Part shown: positions 36,881 through 45,240 of the stretch, piece after piece
How the letters are laid out: every line of letters begins with the position of its first letter
How positions within the stretch are numbered: the first letter of the stretch is position 1
DNA from: JACMJL01 sp963791805
Lineage (GTDB): Bacteria > Bacillota > Clostridia > Clostridiales > Clostridiaceae
Assembly: GCA_963791805.1 (NCBI GenBank)
Contig: CAWBTU010000003.1
Location: 62,001 to 126,000 of the forward strand
Length of the DNA stretch: 64,000 bases
Direction of reading: 5' to 3'
The notes under the pieces: model-generated
What the model was told of the DNA's origin: nothing
Databases searched by the model: none
Seen by the model: the letters and a program-made list of their open reading frames with translations, nothing else
Translations under genes and position numbers: made by a program

Positions 36881-38128
36881 TTAAAAGTATTTTTCTATGA
36901 GGTACTTTGAATACTGTGTACATTTTTCAATACTAGAAAAATTCATAATTTCTCCTGCATAATAAGTATTATTACTTCCTTGTATTCCGTCAAGTTTATC
37001 ATAAAATCCATCCAATAGTACTTCTGAATCAACATGTGGAAAATGTCTCCAATTAATGTTTATATACGATCCTTTTATCTTCACGCCCATTTGAATTAAA
37101 TCTTCTTCTACTCTCGCTTTTATAGTTTCATTGCTTAGTTCTGGACTAGCTAATGCATAAACATTAATTAGATCATTACTACCCCTATCTCCCCACCTAT
37201 AGTACCATACCATTACGTGGCCTAATCTTTCTTTACGTATATTTTCCAACATATATCCGGTTACTTGTGGAAGTCCTTCAACTTTGTAAGAAAAAACCCT
37301 AAAGTCTTGATACTTTATTTTATTAAATAGCTGCTTTTCCATTTTTGTTGAGTCCATATATTTCAAGGTATCATCCAGTGGTGATGTAATGATAATTTTA
37401 TCAAAATGAAGTGTTTCACGTGTTGTTTGCACCTCAACATCTTCTTTACGCTCTATTCTTATAACCCTTGAGGTAAGTCTAACGTCGTCAAGACAATCTG
37501 CAATTCTTTCAAGCATCTCTTGAATTCCCTCTGTCCATGTTATAAGGTGAGTTATTTCAACAAATGCAGTTAATGTTTCGTATTCTAAAAATTTTAGAAC
37601 ATACGCTGTAGGAACATCCTCTAAGTATCCAAAACCAAAAGCTGTAAAAGCTGGCGCAAACACGCTTTTCATTACAGATAGATCTCTATCATCACACCAT
37701 TTTGAAAAAGGTTGACATAGATCTTCTGTTAAATTTTTAAAACCCGGCTCTTGTAATATTTCATATTTTTTTAATTCCTCTGGAAGTCTCATATACTGGG
37801 ATCTAAAGTCTCTTATATCCTCTTTTTGTATCTGTTGCATTATCCTTCCATTGTTATCAAAAAAACCTTTGTATAAGAGAGGTCCATTGTTTTTCATTCC
37901 AAGTTCCTTCATAAGCTCAACAATATGCTTATGGGATGGTACACCCATCATCGTACCCATCTCATAAGTCTTACCTCTGTACTTAATGCTGTAACACTTC
38001 CCACCAATTCGGCTATTTCCCTCTAAAAGAGTTACATTTGTATATCCCTTTTTTTGAAGACAGTAGGCTGCTGTAAGTCCTGAAATTCCTCCTCCAACAA
38101 CACAAATCCTTTCATCTAGGTTACTCAT
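36881..38128 (-). CDS. FAD-dependent amine oxidase / protoporphyrinogen oxidase-like protein
   Basis: A 415-residue flavoprotein with the N-terminal FAD-binding motif VVGGGISGLTAAYCLQKKGY, the ribityl-binding GGKCYSIKYRGKTYEMGTMM segment and a C-terminal GEIMNFSSIEKC region close to the usual second FAD contact. The fold is that of flavin amine oxidases and PPOX-like desaturases. The substrate is unknown. The ATG at 38128 has an AGGTG site six bases upstream. The in-frame GTG at 38137 overlaps that site. It begins about 15 bases after the stop of the transposase-like gene on the same strand, so the two are probably expressed together, which is unusual for a transposase. Confidence 0.85.
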   Translation of the reverse strand: MSNLDERICVVGGGISGLTAAYCLQKKGYTNVTLLEGNSRIGGKCYSIKYRGKTYEMGTMMGVPSHKHIVELMKELGMKNNGPLLYKGFFDNNGRIMQQIQKEDIRDFRSQYMRLPEELKKYEILQEPGFKNLTEDLCQPFSKWCDDRDLSVMKSVFAPAFTAFGFGYLEDVPTAYVLKFLEYETLTAFVEITHLITWTEGIQEMLERIADCLDDVRLTSRVIRIERKEDVEVQTTRETLHFDKIIITSPLDDTLKYMDSTKMEKQLFNKIKYQDFRVFSYKVEGLPQVTGYMLENIRKERLGHVMVWYYRWGDRGSNDLINVYALASPELSNETIKARVEEDLIQMGVKIKGSYININWRHFPHVDSEVLLDGFYDKLDGIQGSNNTYYAGEIMNFSSIEKCTQYSKYLIEKYF

Positions 38129-38142
38129 TTTTTTCACCTGCC

Positions 38143-39177
38143 CTAAATATTACTTGTTTTTATATAAAACCAAAGTGGTAAAGGTTTATCACCCTCAAGC
38201 TGTCTATAAATAACCTCAATTGGAGGCTTGCCCTTATGCACTCCTTCATCGATACTTCGTTCATAATTATAGTATCTAATATATTTATTTAAACCATTCT
38301 CTAACTCATCTAATGATGAATAGGTATCGTTCCTTAATACTTCATCATAGAATTCTTCCTGCAAAATAGAAATAAATCTATCCATAGCTCCAAATATATT
38401 TTTATTTTTAGCGGGAAATGACATATGCTTAATCTTGTTCATTTTCAAAAATTCATCATATTTATGCATCCCTCTATCCCAATTCGTAGTATATTCCTTG
38501 CTATTGTTTGTTATCAAATTGCTAATTTTTATATCAAAAACTCTAATCATAGGTATAATGCTCATTTCCATTAAGTCAATTGCATTCATAGAGCTTTTAC
38601 TTGTATAAACTTTAGCAAATGCAAAATTTGAGAACAAATCCAAAAGCACTATCTGGTATACACTCCCAATTTGTCCGATCTTTCCTATATAGCTAGTAGT
38701 CTGAATAACTGCATATCCAGGTTGTACCTGTCCTATATCTTCCATCTTTAAGTCTGATTTCTTGGCTTCAGACTGAACCTCATTTTTGATGCTTCGTGCT
38801 CTAGAATATGCCTTTCTTTCTTCTTTACAGTTAAGTTTGTGTCTCTTTAGAACATTATATATTCCTGTTTCCCCAACTACTATACCTTTAGATTTTAATT
38901 CATAATAAATTCTTTTCGGTCCATCTTCAGGGTGTTTTAAGACATGCTTTAATATTAATCCTTCAATTTCTTTACTTACCTTATTAGGCATATCAGGCTT
39001 TTCTCTTGTTTTTTCTTTAAGTCCTTCTAACCCTGATTTTCGATATTCATTATACCATCTATAATAAATAGTTCGTGAAATGCCAAATGTTTTGCAGGTT
39101 TCTGTAACGTTATTTGTCTTTAATGCATGTCGAATAATATAGTATTTGTTTGCCGCATTTAATCTTTCAATATCCAT
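38143..39177 (-). CDS. Catalytically degenerate IS481-like transposase homolog
   Basis: A 344-residue protein with an N-terminal helix-turn-helix pair (SRTIYYRWYNEYRKSGLEGL, about 35-53, plus a second HTH around 84-115) and an rve/DDE-like domain (about 150-300). Compared with active IS481/IS3-type enzymes the three acidic positions are all changed: the first Asp is Gln159 (VIQTTSYI), the second is Asn224 (LITNNSKEY) and the Glu is Asp266 (GAMDRFISIL). The frame is intact and no terminal inverted repeats or target duplications were found around it. It is closely spaced with the flavoprotein gene. This suggests an exapted DNA-binding protein, but recent inactivation of an insertion sequence cannot be excluded by eye. 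Confidence 0.75.
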   Translation of the reverse strand: MDIERLNAANKYYIIRHALKTNNVTETCKTFGISRTIYYRWYNEYRKSGLEGLKEKTREKPDMPNKVSKEIEGLILKHVLKHPEDGPKRIYYELKSKGIVVGETGIYNVLKRHKLNCKEERKAYSRARSIKNEVQSEAKKSDLKMEDIGQVQPGYAVIQTTSYIGKIGQIGSVYQIVLLDLFSNFAFAKVYTSKSSMNAIDLMEMSIIPMIRVFDIKISNLITNNSKEYTTNWDRGMHKYDEFLKMNKIKHMSFPAKNKNIFGAMDRFISILQEEFYDEVLRNDTYSSLDELENGLNKYIRYYNYERSIDEGVHKGKPPIEVIYRQLEGDKPLPLWFYIKTSNI

Positions 39178-39371
39178 ATCTCATATCTCCAATGAAACAT
39201 ATTTTTACATAAAAATTTATATTATTTTCAAGATATTTTCTAATATTATCATATCAAATTGAGGTTCTTATGTAAATGATTACATGGATAAATGTCTGTA
39301 ATGCTAATGTTTAAGACTTTTTAGTAGGTTTAAAGTTTAATGATGAAATTATTTTATAACTTTAAAGACTC

Positions 39372-39400
39372 TTGTCCATATAATAATTGATTGATATACT
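39372..39400 (+). promoter_or_regulatory. Promoter of the lipase gene
   Basis: TTGTCC (39372-39377) and TATACT (39395-39400) are separated by 17 bases, 35 bases before the start codon. Confidence 0.6.
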
Positions 39401-39434
39401 ATAAAAAAGCATCAATTTAATTTGGAGGTATATT

Positions 39435-40355
39435 ATGAAAAAAGAATTTTCTTTTCAAGATAAGCATGGAAACAATATACAGGTTTACAATTGGATGCCT
39501 GACGGTAATATTAAAGCCATTGTACAAATTGCTCATGGAATGGCTGAATATGCAGAAAGATATGAAGGTTTAGCAGAATCACTTAATAAATCAGGATATG
39601 GAGTATATATTAACGATACACTAGGGCACGGAAAATCAATCAAAACTCAGGACGATTTAGGTCATCTTCCACCAAATGGATTTAATATTGCTGTAGAAGA
39701 CATTCACCAACTTCACGAGATAATAAAAAAAGAAAATGAAGATTTACCAATTTTTATTTTTGGTCATAGTATGGGTTCATTACTAACTCAGTCTTATATA
39801 AGTAAATATGGTAATGAAGTGGATGGTTGTATACTTTCAGGAACAGCAGGAAAGCAATTTCTTACAAGCATAGGTGGAGTTGTAGCTAAAATTTCTAAAA
39901 CTATACACGGTGAAAGAAAAAGAAGTCCTTTCTTAGATAAGCTTTCTTTTGGTAACTTCAATAACAATTTTAAACCCAATAGGACAAATTTTGATTGGCT
40001 AAGTAGTGATAACGATGAAGTAGACAAATACATTTCAAGTCCACTTTGTGGGTTTGTATGCACAAATGGTTTTTATTATGAATTAACTTCATCTGTAAAT
40101 AAACTTCATGATAGAAATGTAGTTAAAAATATTCCAAAAGAACTTCCAATTTACATCTTTTGTGGCGATAAGGATCCTGTTGGAGGTCAGACTAAAAATG
40201 TGCTTAAATTGATTGACATGTATAAGGGAATTGGCATACAAGATTTAGAGTATGTGTTTTATAAAGATGGACGACATGAAATGTTAAATGAGACAAACAA
40301 AGCAGAAGTAATCGATGATTTAATTAATTGGCTTGAAAAAAGAATAACTAAATAA
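39435..40355 (+). CDS. Alpha/beta hydrolase, monoacylglycerol lipase-like
   Basis: A 306-residue cytoplasmic serine hydrolase of the Hydrolase_4 (lysophospholipase / monoglyceride lipase) family. Signatures are VQIAHGMAEYAERYEGLAE and DTLGHGKSI near the N-terminus, the nucleophile elbow GHSMGS with Ser112, CGDKDPVGG carrying the likely acid, and a C-terminal DGRHEMLNE with the catalytic histidine. Length is normal and there is no signal peptide. It has its own promoter and AGGAGG-like site, and its stop codon lies inside a perfect 29-base stem shared with the convergent gene. Confidence 0.9.
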   Translation: MKKEFSFQDKHGNNIQVYNWMPDGNIKAIVQIAHGMAEYAERYEGLAESLNKSGYGVYINDTLGHGKSIKTQDDLGHLPPNGFNIAVEDIHQLHEIIKKENEDLPIFIFGHSMGSLLTQSYISKYGNEVDGCILSGTAGKQFLTSIGGVVAKISKTIHGERKRSPFLDKLSFGNFNNNFKPNRTNFDWLSSDNDEVDKYISSPLCGFVCTNGFYYELTSSVNKLHDRNVVKNIPKELPIYIFCGDKDPVGGQTKNVLKLIDMYKGIGIQDLEYVFYKDGRHEMLNETNKAEVIDDLINWLEKRITK

Positions 40356-40417
40356 ATGAATAAAGAATGGTCTCGTGATATAAATTTTTATCACGAGACC
40401 ATTCTTTATTCATTTAT
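40352..40417. terminator. Perfect 29-bp hairpin between convergent genes
   Basis: Arms 40352-40380 and 40389-40417 are exact reverse complements with an eight-base loop. The lipase stop codon (40353-40355) is inside the left arm. There is no clear T-run on either side, but position between two convergent genes suggests bidirectional termination or 3'-end protection. Confidence 0.7.
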
Positions 40418-40430
40418 AATTTTAAATATG

Positions 40431-40487
40431 TTAATTATTGCTAACCGTCTCAGGTTCATAAGCTAAATTGTTATTAACCGTCCCCAC
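40431..40487 (-). repeat. Two adjacent dispersed-repeat copies at a gene 3' end
   Basis: On the minus strand GGGGACGGTTAATAAC (40484-40469) is followed, after about 20 bases, by a degenerate copy GAGACGGTTAGCAATAATTA (40451-40432). The second supplies the TAA stop. Both are read in frame as TVNNN and TVSNN. Confidence 0.7.
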
Positions 40488-41519
40488 TTCAAAAATGTAA
40501 ACTATTCCATTATCCATAATATAAAACTTTCTTATATCCTCAATATCCAAGGATGCTTTATAAAAAATAGGTTTCTCTATTTCATCTGCAATTTTGATCA
40601 AATCATCCATAGTTGCAACACTAATAATTAAATCATTTTCATTTATATAATCTTGATTTATTGCAACTAGTCTTTCCTCATAATTTTTTAATATCTTTTT
40701 CACTTTTTTATTAGTTGGTTTTTCATCATCTTTTTCTATAGTTATTAAAAATATTGCTACAAGTGCCATTATTCCAATTATAATAAAAAAACTGGAAAAT
40801 CCTATTCCCTTTTTATAATTGGTGGAGACAATTTTTTTTGTTTTATCTATTTGTCCCTTTTTATCCTGATTTAAGTTTCCTGCGATTTGAAAAAATTTTT
40901 CATTAAGTGGGATTTCCATTTTAGGTGATAGTTGTTCAGAAATTAACCCATCCTTTGTTTTGCCATTAATACTGATATTCCATACTATTGAAAGCTTACC
41001 AGTAAAATTTATTCCTAGATTTTTATTGGCTTGCTGAATTAAATCATTATAATCATTTATTTTTATTGGTAATTCATTTTTAATCTCACTGGTTTTATCG
41101 TTTATTGCAAAATCTGTTTTCGGCTGAAGAATAAATTCTTTGCTCCAAATACTTTTACTATCTTTTTCACTACTTGTAAATCCCTCTACTTTAGCTATTA
41201 TCTCATAGTGTCCTTTTATATTAGCTTCCTTATTAGCCGAAAAATTATACCTCATAACTGTATTAATATTATCAATGTATTCAGTAATATAGGTATTACC
41301 TTGACCAATCACTTTTTCTTCAATCAATGGGTTTGGAACAATGTATACATTATAGCCTACATTCGCTTGATGACTATATGTATAAACTGCTTGCTTTTTT
41401 TCTACATATTTGTTTTTGCTAATTGCTTTAAGTAAAAGAATACTTCCTATTAGGATTATCACACTGAAAAAGAATATCAATATTTTTCTTAGATTCTTGT
41501 CGATATAAATTAAACTCAT
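40431..41519 (-). CDS. DUF5305-like two-TM protein of the fibre locus
   Basis: A 362-residue protein with one membrane helix at about 11-31, an extracytoplasmic beta-rich domain (about 40-235; VYTYSHQANVGYNVYIVPNPL near its start), a second helix at about 242-261 and a cytoplasmic tail. This layout resembles DUF5305 proteins, which tend to occur with SipW-type signal peptidases and TasA-like substrates, as here. The C-terminal 16 or so residues look repeat-derived: GTVNNN at 40466-40485 and ETVSNN with the stop codon at 40431-40450 both correspond to copies of the dispersed GGGACGGTT motif. It is divergent from the first TasA-like gene. A role in assembly or anchoring of the surface protein is inference. 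Confidence 0.65.
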   Translation of the reverse strand: MSLIYIDKNLRKILIFFFSVIILIGSILLLKAISKNKYVEKKQAVYTYSHQANVGYNVYIVPNPLIEEKVIGQGNTYITEYIDNINTVMRYNFSANKEANIKGHYEIIAKVEGFTSSEKDSKSIWSKEFILQPKTDFAINDKTSEIKNELPIKINDYNDLIQQANKNLGINFTGKLSIVWNISINGKTKDGLISEQLSPKMEIPLNEKFFQIAGNLNQDKKGQIDKTKKIVSTNYKKGIGFSSFFIIIGIMALVAIFLITIEKDDEKPTNKKVKKILKNYEERLVAINQDYINENDLIISVATMDDLIKIADEIEKPIFYKASLDIEDIRKFYIMDNGIVYIFEVGTVNNNLAYEPETVSNN

Positions 41520-41944
41520 CCAACCACTCCTAATTTATTTAATCAATTAACTATATATAATCTTATAATGTAATTTATTTGCTATTATACATAATTTATT
41601 ATTTTTTACCAGCATATTGAAACTATTTTAAAACAAAATAATTCGCAGTTAATTTGAATATAAGTACTCCGAAATATACCTATGAGGTTAACAAATACCG
41701 CATATTTTAATAATAATTTTGTTTTATACGAGAACAGATATTTAGAAATAATCTAGATATCCTTTTTGATTCAAATAGTCTTTTGCAAACTAAATATAAT
41801 TTTTTTATACTACTAAAGTTCTATGTCTTATATAACTTTAGTAGCACAAAAAAGTAAACTTTAGAGGGAATCTAAGCTTAAAGTATGGAGCTATACTTTA
41901 TATTATAAACAAACAAAATTTAAGCAAAGAAGGAGATTATATTT
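41520..41944. other. Divergent regulatory region of the TasA-like locus
   Basis: About 425 bases hold the promoters of the DUF5305-like and TasA-like genes. Two hairpins precede the TasA-like gene. One has arms CTACTAAAGTT (41810-41820) and AACTTTAGTAG (41834-41844). The other has arms AAAGTAT (41880-41886) and ATACTTT (41893-41899). No known riboswitch consensus was recognised. Either hairpin could be an operator or an RNA element. Confidence 0.55.
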
Positions 41945-42469
41945 ATGAAAAAATCAAAGGTTTTAGCAGCTGCTTTAATAGGAGCAGTAGTTTCAATGGG
42001 TGCAGGTTATGCAGCTTGGAATGATACTCTCAACATTACTAGTACAGTTTCAACAGGTACTTTAGATGTAGACTTTGTTACTCAATCTGGTGCCCCTATT
42101 TTCCAAGACAGTAATGCTTTAGCAGGAAAAGATGGTGCAACAGGAACTGTAGTTGCTGATGAAAATAGTGCAACTATTACGCTTCAAAATTTATATCCAG
42201 GTGCAATTGCAACTATAACACTCCCAATTAAGAACAATGGAACTATACCTGCTAAAGACGGTAGTTTTCATTTTGATGGCCAACCCGATTGGCTAAAAGT
42301 CAGTCCTAATCCTGCTGACCAAGCTTCAGCAATAAATCCAGGAGATACAAAAAATGTTGTATTTACTGTGACGGTAGACCCTGATGCAGGAAACGCTATC
42401 CAAAATTTAAAAGGTGCTAATGCTGTAACATTTAAAGCAACTGCTACTTATGATCAGTTCAATAACTAG
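41945..42469 (+). CDS. TasA/CalY-like SipW-dependent surface protein
   Basis: A 174-residue secreted protein. The N-terminus MKKSKVLAAALIGAVVSMG, then AGYAAWNDTL, is a SipW-class signal peptide, whose characteristic feature is the AAW-x-D segment after the hydrophobic core. It is followed by STVSTGTLDVDF, the start of the camelysin/TasA domain. The mature part is beta-rich, with LQNLYPGAIATITLPIKNNGTIPA, as in TasA/CalY fibre proteins. It would be processed by the unusual signal peptidase encoded downstream and assemble on the cell surface, perhaps into biofilm fibres. A GGAG site precedes the ATG. A hairpin separates it from a paralogue. Confidence 0.85.
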   Translation: MKKSKVLAAALIGAVVSMGAGYAAWNDTLNITSTVSTGTLDVDFVTQSGAPIFQDSNALAGKDGATGTVVADENSATITLQNLYPGAIATITLPIKNNGTIPAKDGSFHFDGQPDWLKVSPNPADQASAINPGDTKNVVFTVTVDPDAGNAIQNLKGANAVTFKATATYDQFNN

Positions 42470-42478
42470 TAATAATTT

Positions 42479-42509
42479 TTTTATAGCAGGGGAGTTCCCT
42501 GCTATAAAA
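42479..42509 (+). terminator. Hairpin between the two TasA-like genes
   Basis: TTTTATAGCAGGG (42479-42491) pairs with CCCTGCTATAAAA (42497-42509). There is no T-run after it, so it may attenuate transcription and set the ratio of the two proteins rather than stop it completely. Confidence 0.65.
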
Positions 42510-42530
42510 TAAGTAAATGAGGTAACATGT

Positions 42531-43325
42531 ATGAAAAAATCAAAAATAATAGCTAGTGCCCTAATAGTAGCAACTGTAGCTATGGGAACTGGATATGCAG
42601 CTTGGAATGATACTCTTAATATCAATAGTACCGCTAGTACTGGAAATCTTAATGTAGAGTTTCTTACTGCAAATTCAAGTTATCCTTTAGAGCTACATCC
42701 ATATGCTTTTAACTTAGAGCTTGCAAACCCTGGATATTTAGAGAAAGGTCTTTCATTTAATAAAGATGAAGTAAATGTTACTTTAAACAATTTATATCCC
42801 GGAACAGGTATGCTTTATGCTGCTCAATTCAAGAATAAAGGAAGTATCCCTGTTATAATCGAAAAAGTTGAAGTACAGATTCCTAATGATCCGTTTTCAA
42901 ATCTAATGAAAAATAATTTGATAGTCGTAGGTGGATTTGTTCAAACAGGTTCTTCGAATACACATGGCATTGGAATGTTCCCAGAAATCAAATTTTTTAA
43001 GCCACTGCCAAAAGAAAAAAATTATCAACTAAAAGACCTTCAAGCAAACTTAAATACAATGTTACAAGGTAGAAAGATGATGCCCGGGGATGTTATTAGT
43101 TTAGATCTTCCTGACCAGGCTAGTAAAGATGCCGTAGCTGACCTGTTAACTAGTGAACAAATAGAAGGCTTTAATCCTAATGATTCAGAAAAAAATTGCA
43201 TAATAATGGGATTGCCAAAAGGTGTGGGAAATGAACTTATGTCTAAAAATTTAACTACAGATCAGTATGAGAAAAAATCATTAAGTTTTAAAATTATATT
43301 TCACTTTAAACAATTCAATAATTAG
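42531..43325 (+). CDS. Second TasA/CalY-like SipW-dependent protein
   Basis: A 264-residue paralogue of the preceding protein. The signal region repeats almost exactly (MKKSKIIASALIVATVAMG, then TGYAAWNDTLNINSTAS), and the start of the mature domain has NVEF in place of DVDF. It is about 90 residues longer, with an inserted central region rich in charged and asparagine residues, and ends with the same IIFHFKQFNN-type strand (KATATYDQFNN in the first). It may be a minor or anchoring subunit of the same fibre, by analogy with TasA/TapA-type pairs, which is inference. A GAGG site lies before the ATG. Confidence 0.8.
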   Translation: MKKSKIIASALIVATVAMGTGYAAWNDTLNINSTASTGNLNVEFLTANSSYPLELHPYAFNLELANPGYLEKGLSFNKDEVNVTLNNLYPGTGMLYAAQFKNKGSIPVIIEKVEVQIPNDPFSNLMKNNLIVVGGFVQTGSSNTHGIGMFPEIKFFKPLPKEKNYQLKDLQANLNTMLQGRKMMPGDVISLDLPDQASKDAVADLLTSEQIEGFNPNDSEKNCIIMGLPKGVGNELMSKNLTTDQYEKKSLSFKIIFHFKQFNN

Positions 43326-43378
43326 TTTTGAATAAATGTGGATTTGCATTTTATACACTTCAGAAAACAAATACTGAA

Positions 43379-43426
43379 AATAGGATAAAAGAGTGTACGT
43401 CTAGACTATCAATCTTTTATCCTATT
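43379..43426. terminator. Terminator between TasA-like and signal peptidase genes
   Basis: AATAGGATAAAAGA (43379-43392) pairs with TCTTTTATCCTATT (43413-43426). It lies between convergent genes and probably serves both. Confidence 0.75.
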
Positions 43427-43438
43427 ACATATTAAATC

Positions 43439-44617
43439 TTAAAATTCAACCTTTTCCTTTGGCACTTTATTACTTCTATCCTTTATTAATAAAGTAGGCC
43501 ACCCTACTTTAGGTACAACCTTTATTACCTTTCCTTTTATCATATCTATACTTACCAGGTCACTATCAGGAACGGTATTGTTATCACCCTTTGTTTGATA
43601 CTTCACTCCATCCTTTTCCTTTTTAATGTCTATAATTCTGTGAAATATAAATATATTATCCTTCTTATACTGAACTACATCTCCTACTTTTACTTCTGAG
43701 TTTTTTGATTTTCTTATAACCACCATATCTCCAGGATGAATCATTGGCTTCATACTTCCTGTAGCCACCACCTTTGGATATAATGGAAAAACTCCAACAC
43801 AAAACCATATCATTGCCACTGAAAATACTGCTGTTAATATCCATCCTCCAGGCTTTTCATGCTCCTCATCCTTTTTCTTTAACTTCTTAGATTTTTTCAG
43901 ATAAATGTATTGTAGAAACATTAAACTAAATACAGGAGAGAGTATTCCAATGGCAGCATTAGCTATCCAATTTAAATTTGGAAGAATTGGACTTATATAT
44001 TGGACTCCCTGCACTATTCCAATATAAAATATAGAAAGATATGCACCGCTTAAATATACAAGATAATTAGCAAAAATGCATAAAGATAGTTGAACTAATA
44101 CGGTTTCACCAATAAACTGCATTATTCCAATGTTACTTGTTAAATTAAACACTCTATTTAAGGATACATTAATCAATGTAAAGACAATTGTGACTGACAC
44201 CAACTTAATAGAAGAAGGTTTTCTTCCCCCATTGTTTACAATATAACTTCTTACAAATTCTTTACCTATGAGAACTGAGAAAAATAAAAAATAATTCTGC
44301 GCAATTCCTTTTAAACCGGAACTATAAGGACTTTTTCCAAAACCTAAAAATACCCCGGCAAAAAAATTAACTAAAATATAAAACCCAGCAAGATATAATA
44401 CCCACTCTTTAAGAAAATTTTTATATTTAACTTTGGCGCTAGGCTTAACCTTAGGTAATTTAAATACAATGAATATTACTAAAATGTATATCAACGGCTT
44501 TACATAGTAAATAAATACAGCGCTTCTGCTAAAAACAAAAATAGATAAATTTTCAACCAGATATATAGCTATAATTAACATAGCAAGTAACATATTTTGC
44601 AACCATCTTTTGTTCAT
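43439..44617 (-). CDS. SipW-type signal peptidase fused to a polytopic membrane domain
   Basis: Signal peptidase expected to process the two TasA-like proteins. The catalytic part is C-terminal (about 258-392): Ser288 in ATGSMKPMIHPGD and His326 in FIFHRIID replace the Ser/Lys dyad of ordinary bacterial enzymes, which is the ER/SipW type. Residues 1-245 form about seven membrane helices, so the protein is twice the usual SipW length. The helix containing GKEFVRSYIV (118-127) and the overall pattern recall CPBP/CAAX-protease-like membrane proteins, but their histidine motifs are missing. It overlaps the upstream response regulator gene by one base and is probably translated with it. Confidence 0.85.
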   Translation of the reverse strand: MNKRWLQNMLLAMLIIAIYLVENLSIFVFSRSAVFIYYVKPLIYILVIFIVFKLPKVKPSAKVKYKNFLKEWVLYLAGFYILVNFFAGVFLGFGKSPYSSGLKGIAQNYFLFFSVLIGKEFVRSYIVNNGGRKPSSIKLVSVTIVFTLINVSLNRVFNLTSNIGIMQFIGETVLVQLSLCIFANYLVYLSGAYLSIFYIGIVQGVQYISPILPNLNWIANAAIGILSPVFSLMFLQYIYLKKSKKLKKKDEEHEKPGGWILTAVFSVAMIWFCVGVFPLYPKVVATGSMKPMIHPGDMVVIRKSKNSEVKVGDVVQYKKDNIFIFHRIIDIKKEKDGVKYQTKGDNNTVPDSDLVSIDMIKGKVIKVVPKVGWPTLLIKDRSNKVPKEKVEF

Positions 44618-45240
44618 TATATATTAGCTCCTCCCTGAATACTGCTAATATAGTACATTACCTGTGAACGCTGGGTGAGATTTAACTTAGCTAAAATACT
44701 GCTAACGTGTTTTTTTACTGTACTTTCTGAAATAAATAAGTTCTGTGAAATTTCCTTATTACTTAAACCTTTACAAAGTTCTAAAAGAACATTCTTCTCT
44801 CGCAATGTCAGTTCCTCTATTAGCTGATTATTTTTGCTTCTATTTTTATAACAAACTATGGAGGGGTCATAATACTTTTTACCCCTCATAACACTGTTCA
44901 TAGCATAGGTAATATCTTCTACAAAGGCATCCTTCAAGATGTATCCATCTATCTCCATATCCTCTCCTCGTAAAAAATCCCCTTCAGACATAAACGAAGT
45001 TAATATTAAGAATTTTGCCTCTTTATTAATTTGTTTGCCTTTTGAAATTACGTCTAACCCACTTTCACTTCCTAAGTTTAAATCCACAATTACTAATTCT
45101 ATTTTTTCTTTACTTAAAATATCAAATGTTTCCTTTGAATTTGCAGCTTCATATACAACATAAGAAGTTTCTTCTAGCTCCAGCATGGACTTAATTCCCT
45201 TCCTCACCATAGGATGGTCATCAATAATTAAAATTTTCAT
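44617..45240 (-). CDS. NarL/FixJ-family response regulator
   Basis: A 207-residue regulator with a receiver domain (acidic pair at 7-8, phosphoacceptor Asp53 in LVIVDLNLG, Thr/Ser in ILTSF, Lys in YILKDAF) and a C-terminal LuxR-type helix-turn-helix (about 140-200, LTLREKNVLLELCKGLSNKE, then ISESTVKKHVSSILAKL). It overlaps the kinase gene by four bases and the signal peptidase gene by one, so kinase, regulator and processing enzyme form one translationally coupled unit. The TasA-like promoter next door is an obvious candidate target. Confidence 0.95.
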   Translation of the reverse strand: MKILIIDDHPMVRKGIKSMLELEETSYVVYEAANSKETFDILSKEKIELVIVDLNLGSESGLDVISKGKQINKEAKFLILTSFMSEGDFLRGEDMEIDGYILKDAFVEDITYAMNSVMRGKKYYDPSIVCYKNRSKNNQLIEELTLREKNVLLELCKGLSNKEISQNLFISESTVKKHVSSILAKLNLTQRSQVMYYISSIQGGANI

